Assembly (NCBI GenBank): GCA_033557685.1
Contig: JAWQRN010000192.1
Span: 1-34,661 of the forward strand
Length of the DNA stretch: 34,661 nt
Reading direction: 5' to 3'
From: Sperchopsis tessellata
Taxonomy: Eukaryota > Arthropoda > Insecta > Coleoptera > Hydrophilidae
This document shows positions 1 to 9,400 of the stretch, in pieces (the stretch's first letter is position 1; each line of letters starts with the position of its first letter). The notes beneath the pieces are model-generated. The model searched no databases, was not told the origin of the DNA, and was given only the letters and a program-made list of their open reading frames with translations. Position numbers and translations under genes: made by a program.

Positions 1-57
1 ATGACAGAAACACGTGTCCACTGCATTTAGTTTGTTCCCATCATTTTGCGGTACGTA

Positions 58-122
58 GTTCATTTCTGTATTCAATAAATCGACTTGGCTGGTTTGCTCG
101 ATATTTGATTAAAATCAAATAT
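58..122 (+). repeat. Left terminal inverted repeat of the Tigger-like element
   Basis: Reading inward from 62 (ATTTCTGTATTCAATAAATC and on through GACTTGG, TTTGCTCGATATTTGATT), this matches the reverse complement of 3294-3354 at roughly 90% over about 60 bp with one small gap. It ends in a near-palindrome built on ATATTTGATT / AATCAAATAT. Confidence 0.8.
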
Positions 123-653
123 TAAAATTACACATTCAAATAACTATTTATTGTAATTGTTTTTTAATAATAATAATAAATACGTACATTCATACATAAT
201 TAATAAAACAATATCACTGTTTGTGAGTAATTGACAACTTACATATTAAATTGTATTGATAATTGCGTTTTAAATTTCCGATTTATTGCAAAAAAAAAAT
301 AATTAAACTTACTTTTTATATTTGAATTTCTATCGCAATAGAACGAATTCGACTCTCCGGGAGCGCGTTAAATGAGGGTTACCTGTAATTAACTTTCCAA
401 TATGTATAACGACGTTTACTGGGTACAAGAAATCTCCATGCAACGAGAAGAAGAGATCAGCATGTTCCGTCAGATCGTTAGTGCGAAAATTTAGGCATAA
501 AGTATTCCCCGATCTTTGACTCTTCATGACGTGTATTTATTCCTTAACCTATTTATGTTGACTTGTACAGTAAACATATGTATGTGGAGGTTGATCGTGA
601 AATACCGTAAATATACGATACATTAATAAATACATAACGGCATTAAGGGGTAA

Positions 654-2200
654 ATGATTAAGAAAAAGACAAGAACACAATTAAATTTAGAAGTTAAATT
701 AAAAATTATTCAGATGAATGAAAATGGTGAAAAAATTAATAACGTTCAGTTGTACAATCTGAACGAGTGTACAATTCGCACAATTAAAAAAAAAACTACT
801 TGCGCTATTAAAATGGCAGTGAAAGAAACTGTACCAACAATAGTGTTAAGGTAAAAATGTAAAAGTTATTAATTCAGTGGGTAGAAGATAATAACAAAAA
901 GCACATTGGTATAGATTATCACATTATACAAACTAAGGCTTTGTCAATTTTTAATAAATTATAAAATGATAATGATGAAAAGGAAAATGAAGAAAGAAAT
1001 AAAGAAAAGTCGTTATATTTCGTTGCCAGCAAACACTGGTTTGACAAATTCAAGATAATATACAATTTACACAACATCGAGTTTGTGAACGAAGCTGCGA
1101 GTACCTGATAAAAAGAGGAGCTACTTAATTAGTGCAATATTTTAAAACTTTCATTGGAAATAACGATTCCAATGCTTAGCAGGTGCATATTGCCGCCAAA
1201 ACCGGAATATTTTGGTAGAGAATGCCAACCCGGACCATTATATCAAAATAAGAAAAAGCAGCTTACAGTTTTAAGCCTGCTAAAGACAGTCTCACACTGC
1301 TTTTCTGTGGAAATACCAGTGGAAATTACAAATGGAAACCACTTTTAATTTACCTCTCTGCCAATCAACGAAATGTTAATAAATCTGAACTTCCAATCCA
1401 CTGGAAATCATGGATGGCGGCATGTTTGTTGAAGACTAGTTCACCAACATCTTTTGTCCAGAAGTTGCGGAATATTGTTGTCTTTTGAAAAGTACCTTTA
1501 AATTCCTGCTGCTAATAGATAATGCATCTAGCAATCCAGTAAATCTTGATCAGCGAAACCCTAATTTAAAAGTAATGTTCATGGCACCTAACACAACTGC
1601 ATTATTACAGCTTATGGACCAGGGTGTGGTTACAAGTTTTAAGAAATGTTACGTGAAATATAATTTTCAACAAATGTTTGATAAGCTGGAGATAGATAAA
1701 CAAATAACATCGGCGCAATTACAACATAGCTGATGCTATCGAAAACATTAAAAAAGGGTGGAAAGTCTTAACGAACGCTCCCATGAATGCTGTCCAGCTT
1801 AATAGACGATTCCAATTTATTACAAACTGTCGACAACGGAATTGCCGAGATAATGACAATATGACAACAGTTAGAAGGTTAATATTCATTGATTTTAATG
1901 CTTCGTATATTGAAGAACGTTTACAATCATACGATGCTGAATTGACAACTAATGATATTTTTGAATTAAACCAATATGAGAACAGCGAAGAAGAAGAGCA
2001 ATAAGATGATGAAGAAGAAGCACCGTACCGGTTTACATCCCAGAACATTAAGGCTTCCATATATATGGCTCAAAAAGCTATAGATTTTATTGAAAATATG
2101 TATACTGATGGCGAAAGAAGTGGTTCAATATTCCGGGGACTAAAAGAACAGAGTGCATCGTATGAACTCATTATAAAGGAAAGAAAACGAGCGTTTTAAA
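654..2200 (+). pseudogene. Tigger/Jerky-like DDE transposase pseudogene
   Basis: Conceptual translation in shifting frames gives the order expected for a pogo/Tigger transposase. An N-terminal CENP-B-type helix-turn-helix (654-854: LEVKLKIIQMNENGEK, then TIRTIKKK) is followed by a second DNA-binding segment near 875-1110 (WVEDNN, KHWFDKFK). The DDE core follows. The first catalytic motif, normally DETGLFW, reads AKTGIFW followed by a stop near 1195-1215, so the first Asp is gone. The second (LLLIDNAS, about 1507-1530) and third (LLQLMDQGVV, about 1602-1630) are intact in the open stretch 1485-1733. An acidic tail with an EEEEQ run ends near 2004, and homology continues to about 2200. Several stops and at least three frame changes interrupt it. 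Confidence 0.85.
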
Positions 2201-3107
2201 ATCTGATTAATTTTTAATAAATAAAATACAATATGAGACCGTGAAATATTGTGAATAAATCTCATATTGTTATCTCGAATACCCTGCACCATACAAAAAC
2301 GTATGTACATACATTCCTTAAAAAATGTCGTTCTCTCCAAGAGTAAAATATTTGAGAATATGGAATTCCTATTTGTTACACGGTTTTTTATTGCTCCATT
2401 TACTCGGTTAATAGAGAGATAACTGTATTTATCCAGTGTAATTTTAATGGTGATGCTTACTTACAATTTATGTGAAATAGTTTTGAGGAATTTTTGAAAA
2501 GTATACCTCTTAATATCCTTGAGCAGTTAAAAACATTTCAGCATTACAATTCGCAATAATACCCTTGCTTTGTATTTCTTTGCAAGACAATAAGGTTACT
2601 ACATCAAACAAAAAAAAATACTACACCTAAAAAACTTATAACCAACTATGGATCTTATTTTAAAAATGTGTTTAATGTCTCAAAAACCAAATTACTAATA
2701 AAATGTTATTTTCTTTAATCTTATCCACCAAATTTGCAACTATTATTTTATCTACCGATATAACATATAATCGTATTCAATTTTAAAAAATTAATGCTTT
2801 TTCAGGTATTTTTATATTATTTATATTTTATCAGTAACATCTAAATGATTGCCTGTATCTCGTCGAGTTTTATTTTGATATATTTAACAACGAAATACAA
2901 TCTCAAAAATGTTAAAATATAATTTTATAATTTGGATGCGATATCTTGGTTAAATGAAAGCAATTTATTTGAGATCCATATCAGAATGATATTAAATTAC
3001 ATGCTACAATGTTCACAGTAAATTCTTATTAACAATTAAATTATTACAACAATAGGGGGGAAAAATAGCGTAATCATCTAATTAAAGATAGGACCCATAA
3101 AGAAATG

Positions 3108-3123
3108 GTGTGTGTGTGTGTGT
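3108..3123. repeat. (GT)8 microsatellite
   Basis: Eight uninterrupted GT units in the non-coding 3' arm of the Tigger-like element. Confidence 0.95.
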
Positions 3124-3257
3124 AGTAACTCTCAAAAAAATAAGTGTAGTGCCGAAACGATGGTATTAAATAAAAAGATACAATATGAAGTCTACTGAAC
3201 CAAACACACAATGCTAATTCATCAAACCAAACAAATATAGAACAAAGTTTATATTTT

Positions 3258-3329
3258 GATATTTGATTTAATCAAATATCGAGCAAACCGTCCGATATTT
3301 GATTTAATCAAATATCGAGCAAACAGTCC
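3258..3329. repeat. Two tandem 36-bp palindromic units at the right end of the Tigger-like element
   Basis: Units 3258-3293 and 3294-3329 differ at one base. Each holds an almost perfect palindrome (ATATTTGATTTAATCAAATA core) followed by GAGCAAAC. The left end has only one copy. Repeated subterminal motifs of this type often serve as transposase binding sites; here that is inference. Confidence 0.85.
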
Positions 3330-3358
3330 AAGTCAATATATTAAATACAGAAATCAAT
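3294..3358 (-). repeat. Right terminal inverted repeat of the Tigger-like element
   Basis: The reverse complement of this stretch starts ATTTCTGTATTTAATATATT, continues GACTTGG and GTTTGCTCGATATTTGATT, and matches the left end at 62-122. It overlaps the second 36-bp tandem unit. Confidence 0.8.
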
Positions 3359-5788
3359 TATGCATCGAAAAATTTAAGAACAAGCCGAAATTGCAGTGAA
3401 CACCGTGTTTCTGCCATTATGATGTTATCAGCACTCCTCTTGTAAGTAATTAGCTGTATCCCACATACGAATACATATTTGATTCCTTGTATATATGCTT
3501 TAAGATCGTGAGTAAGCATATTATGAGAGGTATCGCAATGTTTCACTGTTGCAATTGAATAATCAGTACGTTCATTTAATATTAGTCTACACGAAATAAT
3601 ATATTCATGTACGGCCAACGAAGCAACAAATTGTTATAAAACAAATTTATTGATAAGTAAACAAGATAAAAATATGTACTTTTAAGTCCATCACGGTGAT
3701 TACAGGTACATGCAATTAAATGGACTTTTTAAACCTTCAGGAAAATATGGATTTATATTATGAGACTACCAAATCAACCTCAGATTAAAGAAGAAGAATT
3801 GTCAATCCCCAGCGTATAATGAACTAGATGCTAAAAGCACTTATCGAAATAAACGTGCTCTATTGTACCGACAGAATTGCAGTTCCGGGAGCTGTAATCC
3901 AAACAAAATACAAAATAATGAAAATGAAAAGCATAATCACTAAGATGGACGTTTTAAAGCAAATGAATGCACAAGGAAAAACATACAAAATTTAATATAA
4001 AAATGAATTTAAATAATGCGAGTGAAATCGTTGAAATTCTCAGTCAGAGAAATAAGTATTGTTTGGTGAGGTAACCGTCTATGACATAGAGTTGCTTGAC
4101 TTACATATATCAAATTCTGAACACACGTTACAAACTTATGCAAAATTGATAAAAGTGACACATATCGAAGAAATAATCTGAGAAATAATTTAAGTTGCTA
4201 TGTATATGAGTGAAAAGAGATTTCCTAGAAAATAATGTTGGAGTGAACGTAACAAATAGATTTGTAAAATGTTATTTTACACTTTAACGAGACACTTATT
4301 ATCAACTTAACTCGTAAAAAAATTAAAGTACGGTGCAGTTACTAAACTAATCTAGATGAAATTTCGTAAATTAATAGAGGGAAAATAAGTAAGACAAATT
4401 TGAAATAAATTGACGAAAATAAAGTAATTAACTAATTTAACAGTTAAAATATGACGAATCAAGGTTCAGAACTATGGGGCCCTTCTCGCTAGAATCACCC
4501 CAAACATTCGGAGTCCACGATTTTATAGGAAGCCAAACACAAAGGAAAAAAGGAGATACGCCGATATATTAAATACAGAAAGTATATGTCGAAACAATCA
4601 CATAATAATGAATCAGAGCTCTTATGTAAAATATTTAGTAAAAGTTAAGGAATTTGTAAATAAATCCAGTCCAGAAGATTGAAATTAAAATAAGAAAAAC
4701 TCGTAGAATATAGAAATTTATAAATAGCATCGCAAAGCTGCTCGACAGCGTAACGATCTGTGTAAAATTTAAAATCCAACTAACCATCATTCATCTGCGC
4801 TGTTTTATAACCCCGAAGAAAAGCCGAAGTAGCATGTGTTTCAACAGTGACTAGCATGTGACTTTAGAAAACAAAGATAATTTGGTTGCATTGCATATGT
4901 ATAACCAGAAACAAACAATATAAAATACTTAACGGACTGCAAAGAAAATATTAAATTAATTATTAAATAAGCGGAATCGTTAGAATAGATTGAATACTTC
5001 AAGTTTAAGAGAAATATGTAGTGGATACACAAGTTTTGCCTAGAGAGTATACTGTAAATGGGGAAATCTTTGGAAATACAATTCAACCCTTTTTAGGAAT
5101 AAAAACACCTATATTCTAATTGGTATGTAATGGTATCATATTTTTATTTCTGCAAGTCCTGTATTGAGAGTGACACTTTAATGGTAACTGTACTAATTTT
5201 CAGCCAGTTTTGATGTACTGTGTTAACTTCAGTTATATAATCTTATTGCAAATGGTTTATTTGCTCTGGTTAAAAGATACTAATTGTCTATGGTTACTTA
5301 AGTTTTATGATCTTATTGCAAATGATCTACTCTATTCAATTTGGACAGTAGACGTTTGTACAAGAAACGGTGAATAGGCATTTAAGGAATAAACTCGAGC
5401 CTGGAACGTACTATAGTATACATATCGCCCCCATACATAGTGTAAGCCTAGCAAATCATCAAATTATTTGAATAGTGGCTTCATAATTTTGCATCATATT
5501 TAAAATAACATGTATTAAAAAAAAAATTAAGTATGCATATTTTTCTTTCTGTATTTGTTATATGGATTCATGTACAATAAAATGTTTGTCGATATGCACA
5601 CTCATTCAACCTAGAGCATTTGCCGTACGGTCGATTCAGCTTAATCGAAGAGAGATACCCATAATTACAGTGATTTGCAACATATATTTGCAATGTTATT
5701 TATTTATTCTAGAATCTACGGGAATAAAGATTTCATGTTAGGCGGTAAAAGTATTCGGGTGGGGGGTTCTCAATGATTCACACGGACG
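3359..5788. other. Non-coding stretch, no gene seen
   Basis: AT-rich DNA with stops in all frames. Open stretches here (for example minus strand 3358-3618 and 4841-5086) have low-complexity translations with no recognisable motif. The only notable item is 4564-4581, an 18-bp perfect copy of the outer right TIR of the neighbouring Tigger-like element (3336-3353). The stretch is probably part of intron 1 of the minus-strand dehydrogenase, whose downstream exons I could not find in the window. Confidence 0.6.
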
Positions 5789-5996
5789 TTGATAGATGGC
5801 ATATATCAAATCGACGTTCTATTGTTGAGAGCAGGTTCCTACGTGACGTTCGTCCGCCTTTCAACGGATTTTAGTGTGATTAAAAACGCAAAATACCTTA
5901 TTATATTCCGTGATATTACTCAAAATTGCTGGTGTGAACATCTGTGTCATATTGTTAATTTATTTCCACGCATCCGTAGCTGTACAACCAACAGAA

Positions 5997-6015
5997 ATGG
6001 CTCCTATTGAAAGTG
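5997..6015 (+). CDS. TrxR: TrxR alternative first coding exon, cytosolic form
   Basis: ATG at 5997 begins MAPIES and leaves one base (G) before a strong donor, GTAAGTG at 6016. Joined to the common exon at 6653, this gives MAPIESG-DGEYDLVVIG in frame. The resulting 493-residue protein has no targeting sequence and puts the redox cysteines at 57 and 62, the numbering known for Drosophila TrxR-1. The context around the start (AGAAATGG) is favourable. The exon is only 19 coding bases, so the case rests on the donor, the matching phase, and the MAP-type start I recall for the Drosophila cytosolic isoform. Its 5' UTR must lie just upstream. The exon falls inside intron 1 of the antisense dehydrogenase gene. 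Confidence 0.88.
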
Positions 6016-6067
6016 GTAAGTGATGCAACCGATAGTTAACATAAATTTGTTTTAATTCATTACCTAC

Positions 6068-6193
6068 CTCCGCTTTCTGTAAATCCCTACATGTTGCTAT
6101 CAATTTTCGCGGTGGATTTGGTGATTTCAAAAGTTCCTTGACAAGTCCTAACCCCAAACCTCGATTGCAGCCGGTTATCAGTATCGTCTTCAT
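6068..6193 (-). CDS. Short-chain dehydrogenase (sniffer/C-factor-like), first coding exon only
   Basis: Forty-two codons from ATG at 6193 to a donor at 6067 (GAG|GTAGGTAA, phase 0). The peptide starts MKTILITGCNRGLGLGLVKE and contains the TGxxxGxG NAD(P)-binding turn (TGCNRGLG), followed by a NPP...IATCRD segment. This is the start of the sniffer/C-factor carbonyl-reductase branch of the SDR superfamily, which reduces carbonyls with NADPH. In Drosophila, sniffer protects neurons from oxidative damage. The rest of the enzyme (Asn-Asn-Ala-Gly, Tyr-x-x-x-Lys catalytic region) should lie at lower coordinates. I did not find it between 1 and 6067, so intron 1 is probably longer than 6 kb and the gene leaves the window. 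Reading past the donor to 5960 gives an unrelated tail and should not be used. Confidence 0.88.
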
Positions 6194-6329
6194 CGCTCCA
6201 CGATGTGCCGCTTTACTTGATGTAGTAACACTCCGTCATCTGAAACACACTTCACACTGATTACACTAAGTCGGACCGAAGGCTACGCCACTTTTTTGTG
6301 TGACGTATATATTTTTCAAGGTTACCTAA
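6194..6329. promoter_or_regulatory. Putative bidirectional promoter between dehydrogenase and mitochondrial TrxR
   Basis: Only 136 bp separate the divergent start codons at 6193 (-) and 6330 (+), so the 5' UTRs and core promoters of both transcripts must share or overlap this stretch. It is less AT-rich than its surroundings and contains a CRE-like TGACGT (6301-6306). A second TGACGT is at 5844-5849, upstream of the cytosolic first exon. No classical TATA box or initiator can be assigned with confidence, and I see no perfect antioxidant response element (TGACnnnGC). Confidence 0.55.
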
Positions 6330-6465
6330 ATGGCGACAGTCGGTTTTTGTTTTCGCAAGATCATTTTAAGCAGAAACTTCACTAATAATGGAAGAAAAGT
6401 GATTATAGTGCAAAATTTCAATGCAATTTCCCAGAAGCATTATAGCACTGCCAAAAGTGGCAAAA
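6330..6465 (+). CDS. TrxR: TrxR alternative first coding exon, mitochondrial presequence
   Basis: ATG at 6330 opens a 45-codon exon ending at donor GTAAGTGAG (6466), phase 1, matching the acceptor at 6652. The peptide (MATVGFCFRKIILSRN..., ending QKHYSTAKSGK) is rich in Arg, Lys and Ser, has no acidic residue, and carries a HYSTA stretch like a mitochondrial processing site. Joined to the shared exons it gives a 532-residue protein, 39 longer than the cytosolic form. Drosophila TrxR-1 is known to make mitochondrial and cytosolic forms from alternative first exons, and this layout fits. The targeting role is inferred from composition. Confidence 0.9.
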
Positions 6466-9400
6466 GTAAGTGAGTTAAATGTTCCTCGACTTTGCCGGGT
6501 TGCCGTGCTGCTGCACAACTTTTTTCTTGTAAAAGTCTAAAAAAATGGCATTTCATGTCAAGTTGAGCGCTTGCTAAAGCTTGGTTTTTATTAATAAAGT
6601 TAAATGTTTAACTTTTTGTTACTTACTAATCTTATGCCTTCTAATACATTAGGTGATGGAGAATATGACCTAGTTGTGATTGGAGGTGGATCTGGTGGAT
6701 TAGCTTGTGCTAAAGAAGCAAGTTCCTTAGGTGCTAAAGTAGCTTGCCTGGATTATGTTACTCCAACACCTATTGGAACCAAATGGGGACTTGGAGGAAC
6801 CTGTGTCAACGTAGGATGTATACCGAAAAAGCTTATGCATCAAGCTGCTTTGTTAGGAGAATCTATTCATGTAAGAATTTTATTTTTATAATGTTACATA
6901 TTGGACTAAACATTTACTGTTATAACAAAGGGATTGATGAGAAAAGCCCCTTTACTGTTAAGCATTGGCCACCACCCTAATGATCATAAATCAACTAAAA
7001 CATAAATATATTAAATGATTTGTACATAATCATAGTATTAATACTCAAACTTGTAATGATTCACAAATCAATAATATTCTAAATGCACTGGAATAAGAAT
7101 TCTTGTGTTTAGCCTTTACAGTATTTCACATGGCAGCTCATAGTTTGTACATGTAATTATATGTTTCCATCTAATAGAACAGATAACTTAAAGTGACTAA
7201 CAGTAATTTATATTGTTTTCCATTTTATATTATCATATAATTTTTTTAATTCAGCATGTCAGCAATGTTTAGAAATTTGCATATCAGTAAGATAAATAAT
7301 TAGTATGTCATTTTATATTTGGTCTCAAAAGAAACAAATACATGTCATCTAGTAATAAAGGTTTTAATTTCTAGTTAGTTTTATAGAAATATAATATTGG
7401 ATTCTGTATTTATTAATTTACTCAGAGATGTATTCATAGTTATATATGCTTTCTGTGCCCTATTGCATATTTATCTAGTAAGCTATGATTGTAGTCTATA
7501 AAATGCCACATGTTGAGAAATGTGCTTTAAAATCTTCAGCATGTGTTGCACAGAGTAAGGAACTCTAAAAGTAAAATTTTTCTATAGATAAACAGGAAAT
7601 ATATACATTTTTAAGCAAAATTAAACTTCAAAAATTGCTGATTCGTCAAAAAATAATATTAAATTGGGGATTTTTTTCTCTCCGTGGAGTGTTATTTCAG
7701 TTCACCAACCCCTCAAAAATAGCTTTTATTTATAGTGAAAATACAGTACACTCTGCAATCGTGTTAAATATCGGTTTCCAAAAATATACTAAGTTATTAA
7801 ACCGCGAACATTTTTCAATTAGTTCATCTTTTGCATAAACACATCGCATGTCAAGCCTAGTTCACATGAATAGTCTGTTACTGTTTGCGTATTATTATAA
7901 TACATTTTTTATTGAATTCTCTACAATTATGACTGTACATTTTGCTAAGGATATTTCTGACTATGTTATATTTGCTGTTTTCGTGAAAAGGCTTCTAACC
8001 TAGCATGGTACAATAATACAAAGATAATATGTGCTCTTTTACTAGACAATAATTACACATATGTTAAATTGAAGAAGCCCCTTCTAACCTTTACTTTACC
8101 TTTTTAACAATGTCATAGCACACTTGTAATACAAATTAGGTATGTGTTGTTCTGCTAGACAATGATTACACATACGTTAACTTCAAGGGACTTCTAACTT
8201 TTTTAACTTAATGCGATGCGTAGCACACTTGTAATTTAATATATTTATTTAACGAAATGTTTACTGGCAAATACAACATCACCTTCTCATATAAACAAAT
8301 ACTGCGTTCTGACATCTTGTTAACAAAGCATAATGGTAAAATGGCCGCTATATAACCTAACTAATTGCACAATATTATTAATTAAATGTAAAATTAAACT
8401 TTAAAATCAGCAATTTAACCTGACCTTAAACGTTTCTATGATGCATCCCAAAGCCAATCATGGTATTATTTTTAAAATTCACCTTCAAACAAAAAGTTCC
8501 TTTTCGTGTGCAAGACCCTTTTCAGCTTTCTTATTTGAACTCACATTATATTAGTTTGTCCAAAAATCTTGAGCTAAGAATTTCATCCTGGACCCCCTTT
8601 CCAAAAATTAGTTCTTGAATCACTAGCACTCATGTAAAATGTCGGATCTTCATGCCCCATTACATGTACAAGGTATGTACAGTTTTTCTTTACCTCAAAT
8701 TCTTCCTCCTTTCATTACCTCAAATGCACAGAATTGAGAGAAAGAAACTGAGACTTGAAAACTATGCCAATGCACAAAAGACATCTCGAAAAGCTTTTAA
8801 ATGATGTCAATTCAAAACATGAAACTCTTTTAATGTGCAATAGTGTTTGTTGGCTAAGCGGGCTATAACCCTATAAAAAATTTGTACCTTTGTTTACTTA
8901 TGACATAGAATGTCTTAAAAGAAATTAATGCTTATGGCCGATACAAAATTACATTTAACCATGCTGAATAAAAAGTTACAAGGTCGGGGCAAAAAATAAG
9001 ATGCATTGCTCTGTCAAAATGTTACATTTCCCAAACATAAATATTTTTCAGATGAATCACAAAATGTTTAAACAATTTAAATTTCGCCCTTGAATTTTAA
9101 ATAATTCTTGACAAATTAACATTTTTCATAATGGTTTAAAAATTATTGATTGTCCAGACTTATTTGACATGCTGAATTTTTATAATGACCTTTTTATTGG
9201 GATGCAATTTGGAATATTGATAGTCAACCTTCAAGCTAATCCTATTTGGACAGAAAATGTGTAAATATGTAAAAGCATTAAATAATTGGAATGTCATCGA
9301 TTTTCACAAGATGGAAATTCAGAATTCTGCCACATTTAAAAAAAAATGTTTAATAACACACCAGATGTCTTCATTTAAACAATAGTTATCTCTTGATATT

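Larger units (their letters stand above)
58..3358 (+). mobile_element. Decayed pogo/Tigger-type DNA transposon
   Basis: A broken DDE transposase (654-2200, + strand) lies between inverted copies of a sequence of about 60 bp (58-122 and 3294-3358). The outermost bases are flanked by TA at 56-57 and 3359-3360, which fits the TA target duplication of Tc1/mariner/pogo elements. The duplication is only two bases, so this boundary is inferred. The 3.3-kb length allows for the coding region plus long AT-rich non-coding arms. Stops, frameshifts and a lost catalytic Asp show that it cannot make its own transposase. It probably lies inside intron 1 of the minus-strand dehydrogenase gene whose first exon is at 6068-6193. 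Confidence 0.75.

Noticed and set aside
3358..3618. An 86-codon minus-strand open frame beside the transposon end
   Set aside because: No motif, not dehydrogenase-like, and AT-rich chance frames of this size are common here.
5789..6010. A 73-codon plus-strand open frame covering the cytosolic TrxR first exon
   Set aside because: It passes the real ATG at 5997 in another frame and has no recognisable motif. The exon is better explained as 5' UTR plus MAPIES.
5960..6067. Continuation of the dehydrogenase frame past 6068
   Set aside because: The residues after the AGKAE-type end of the exon no longer resemble any short-chain dehydrogenase, and a good donor sits exactly at 6067.
6604..6652. MFNFLLLTNLMPSNTL as an N-terminus for TrxR
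   Set aside because: It is intron sequence before the AG acceptor at 6651-6652. Two alternative first exons with matching phase explain the N-termini better.
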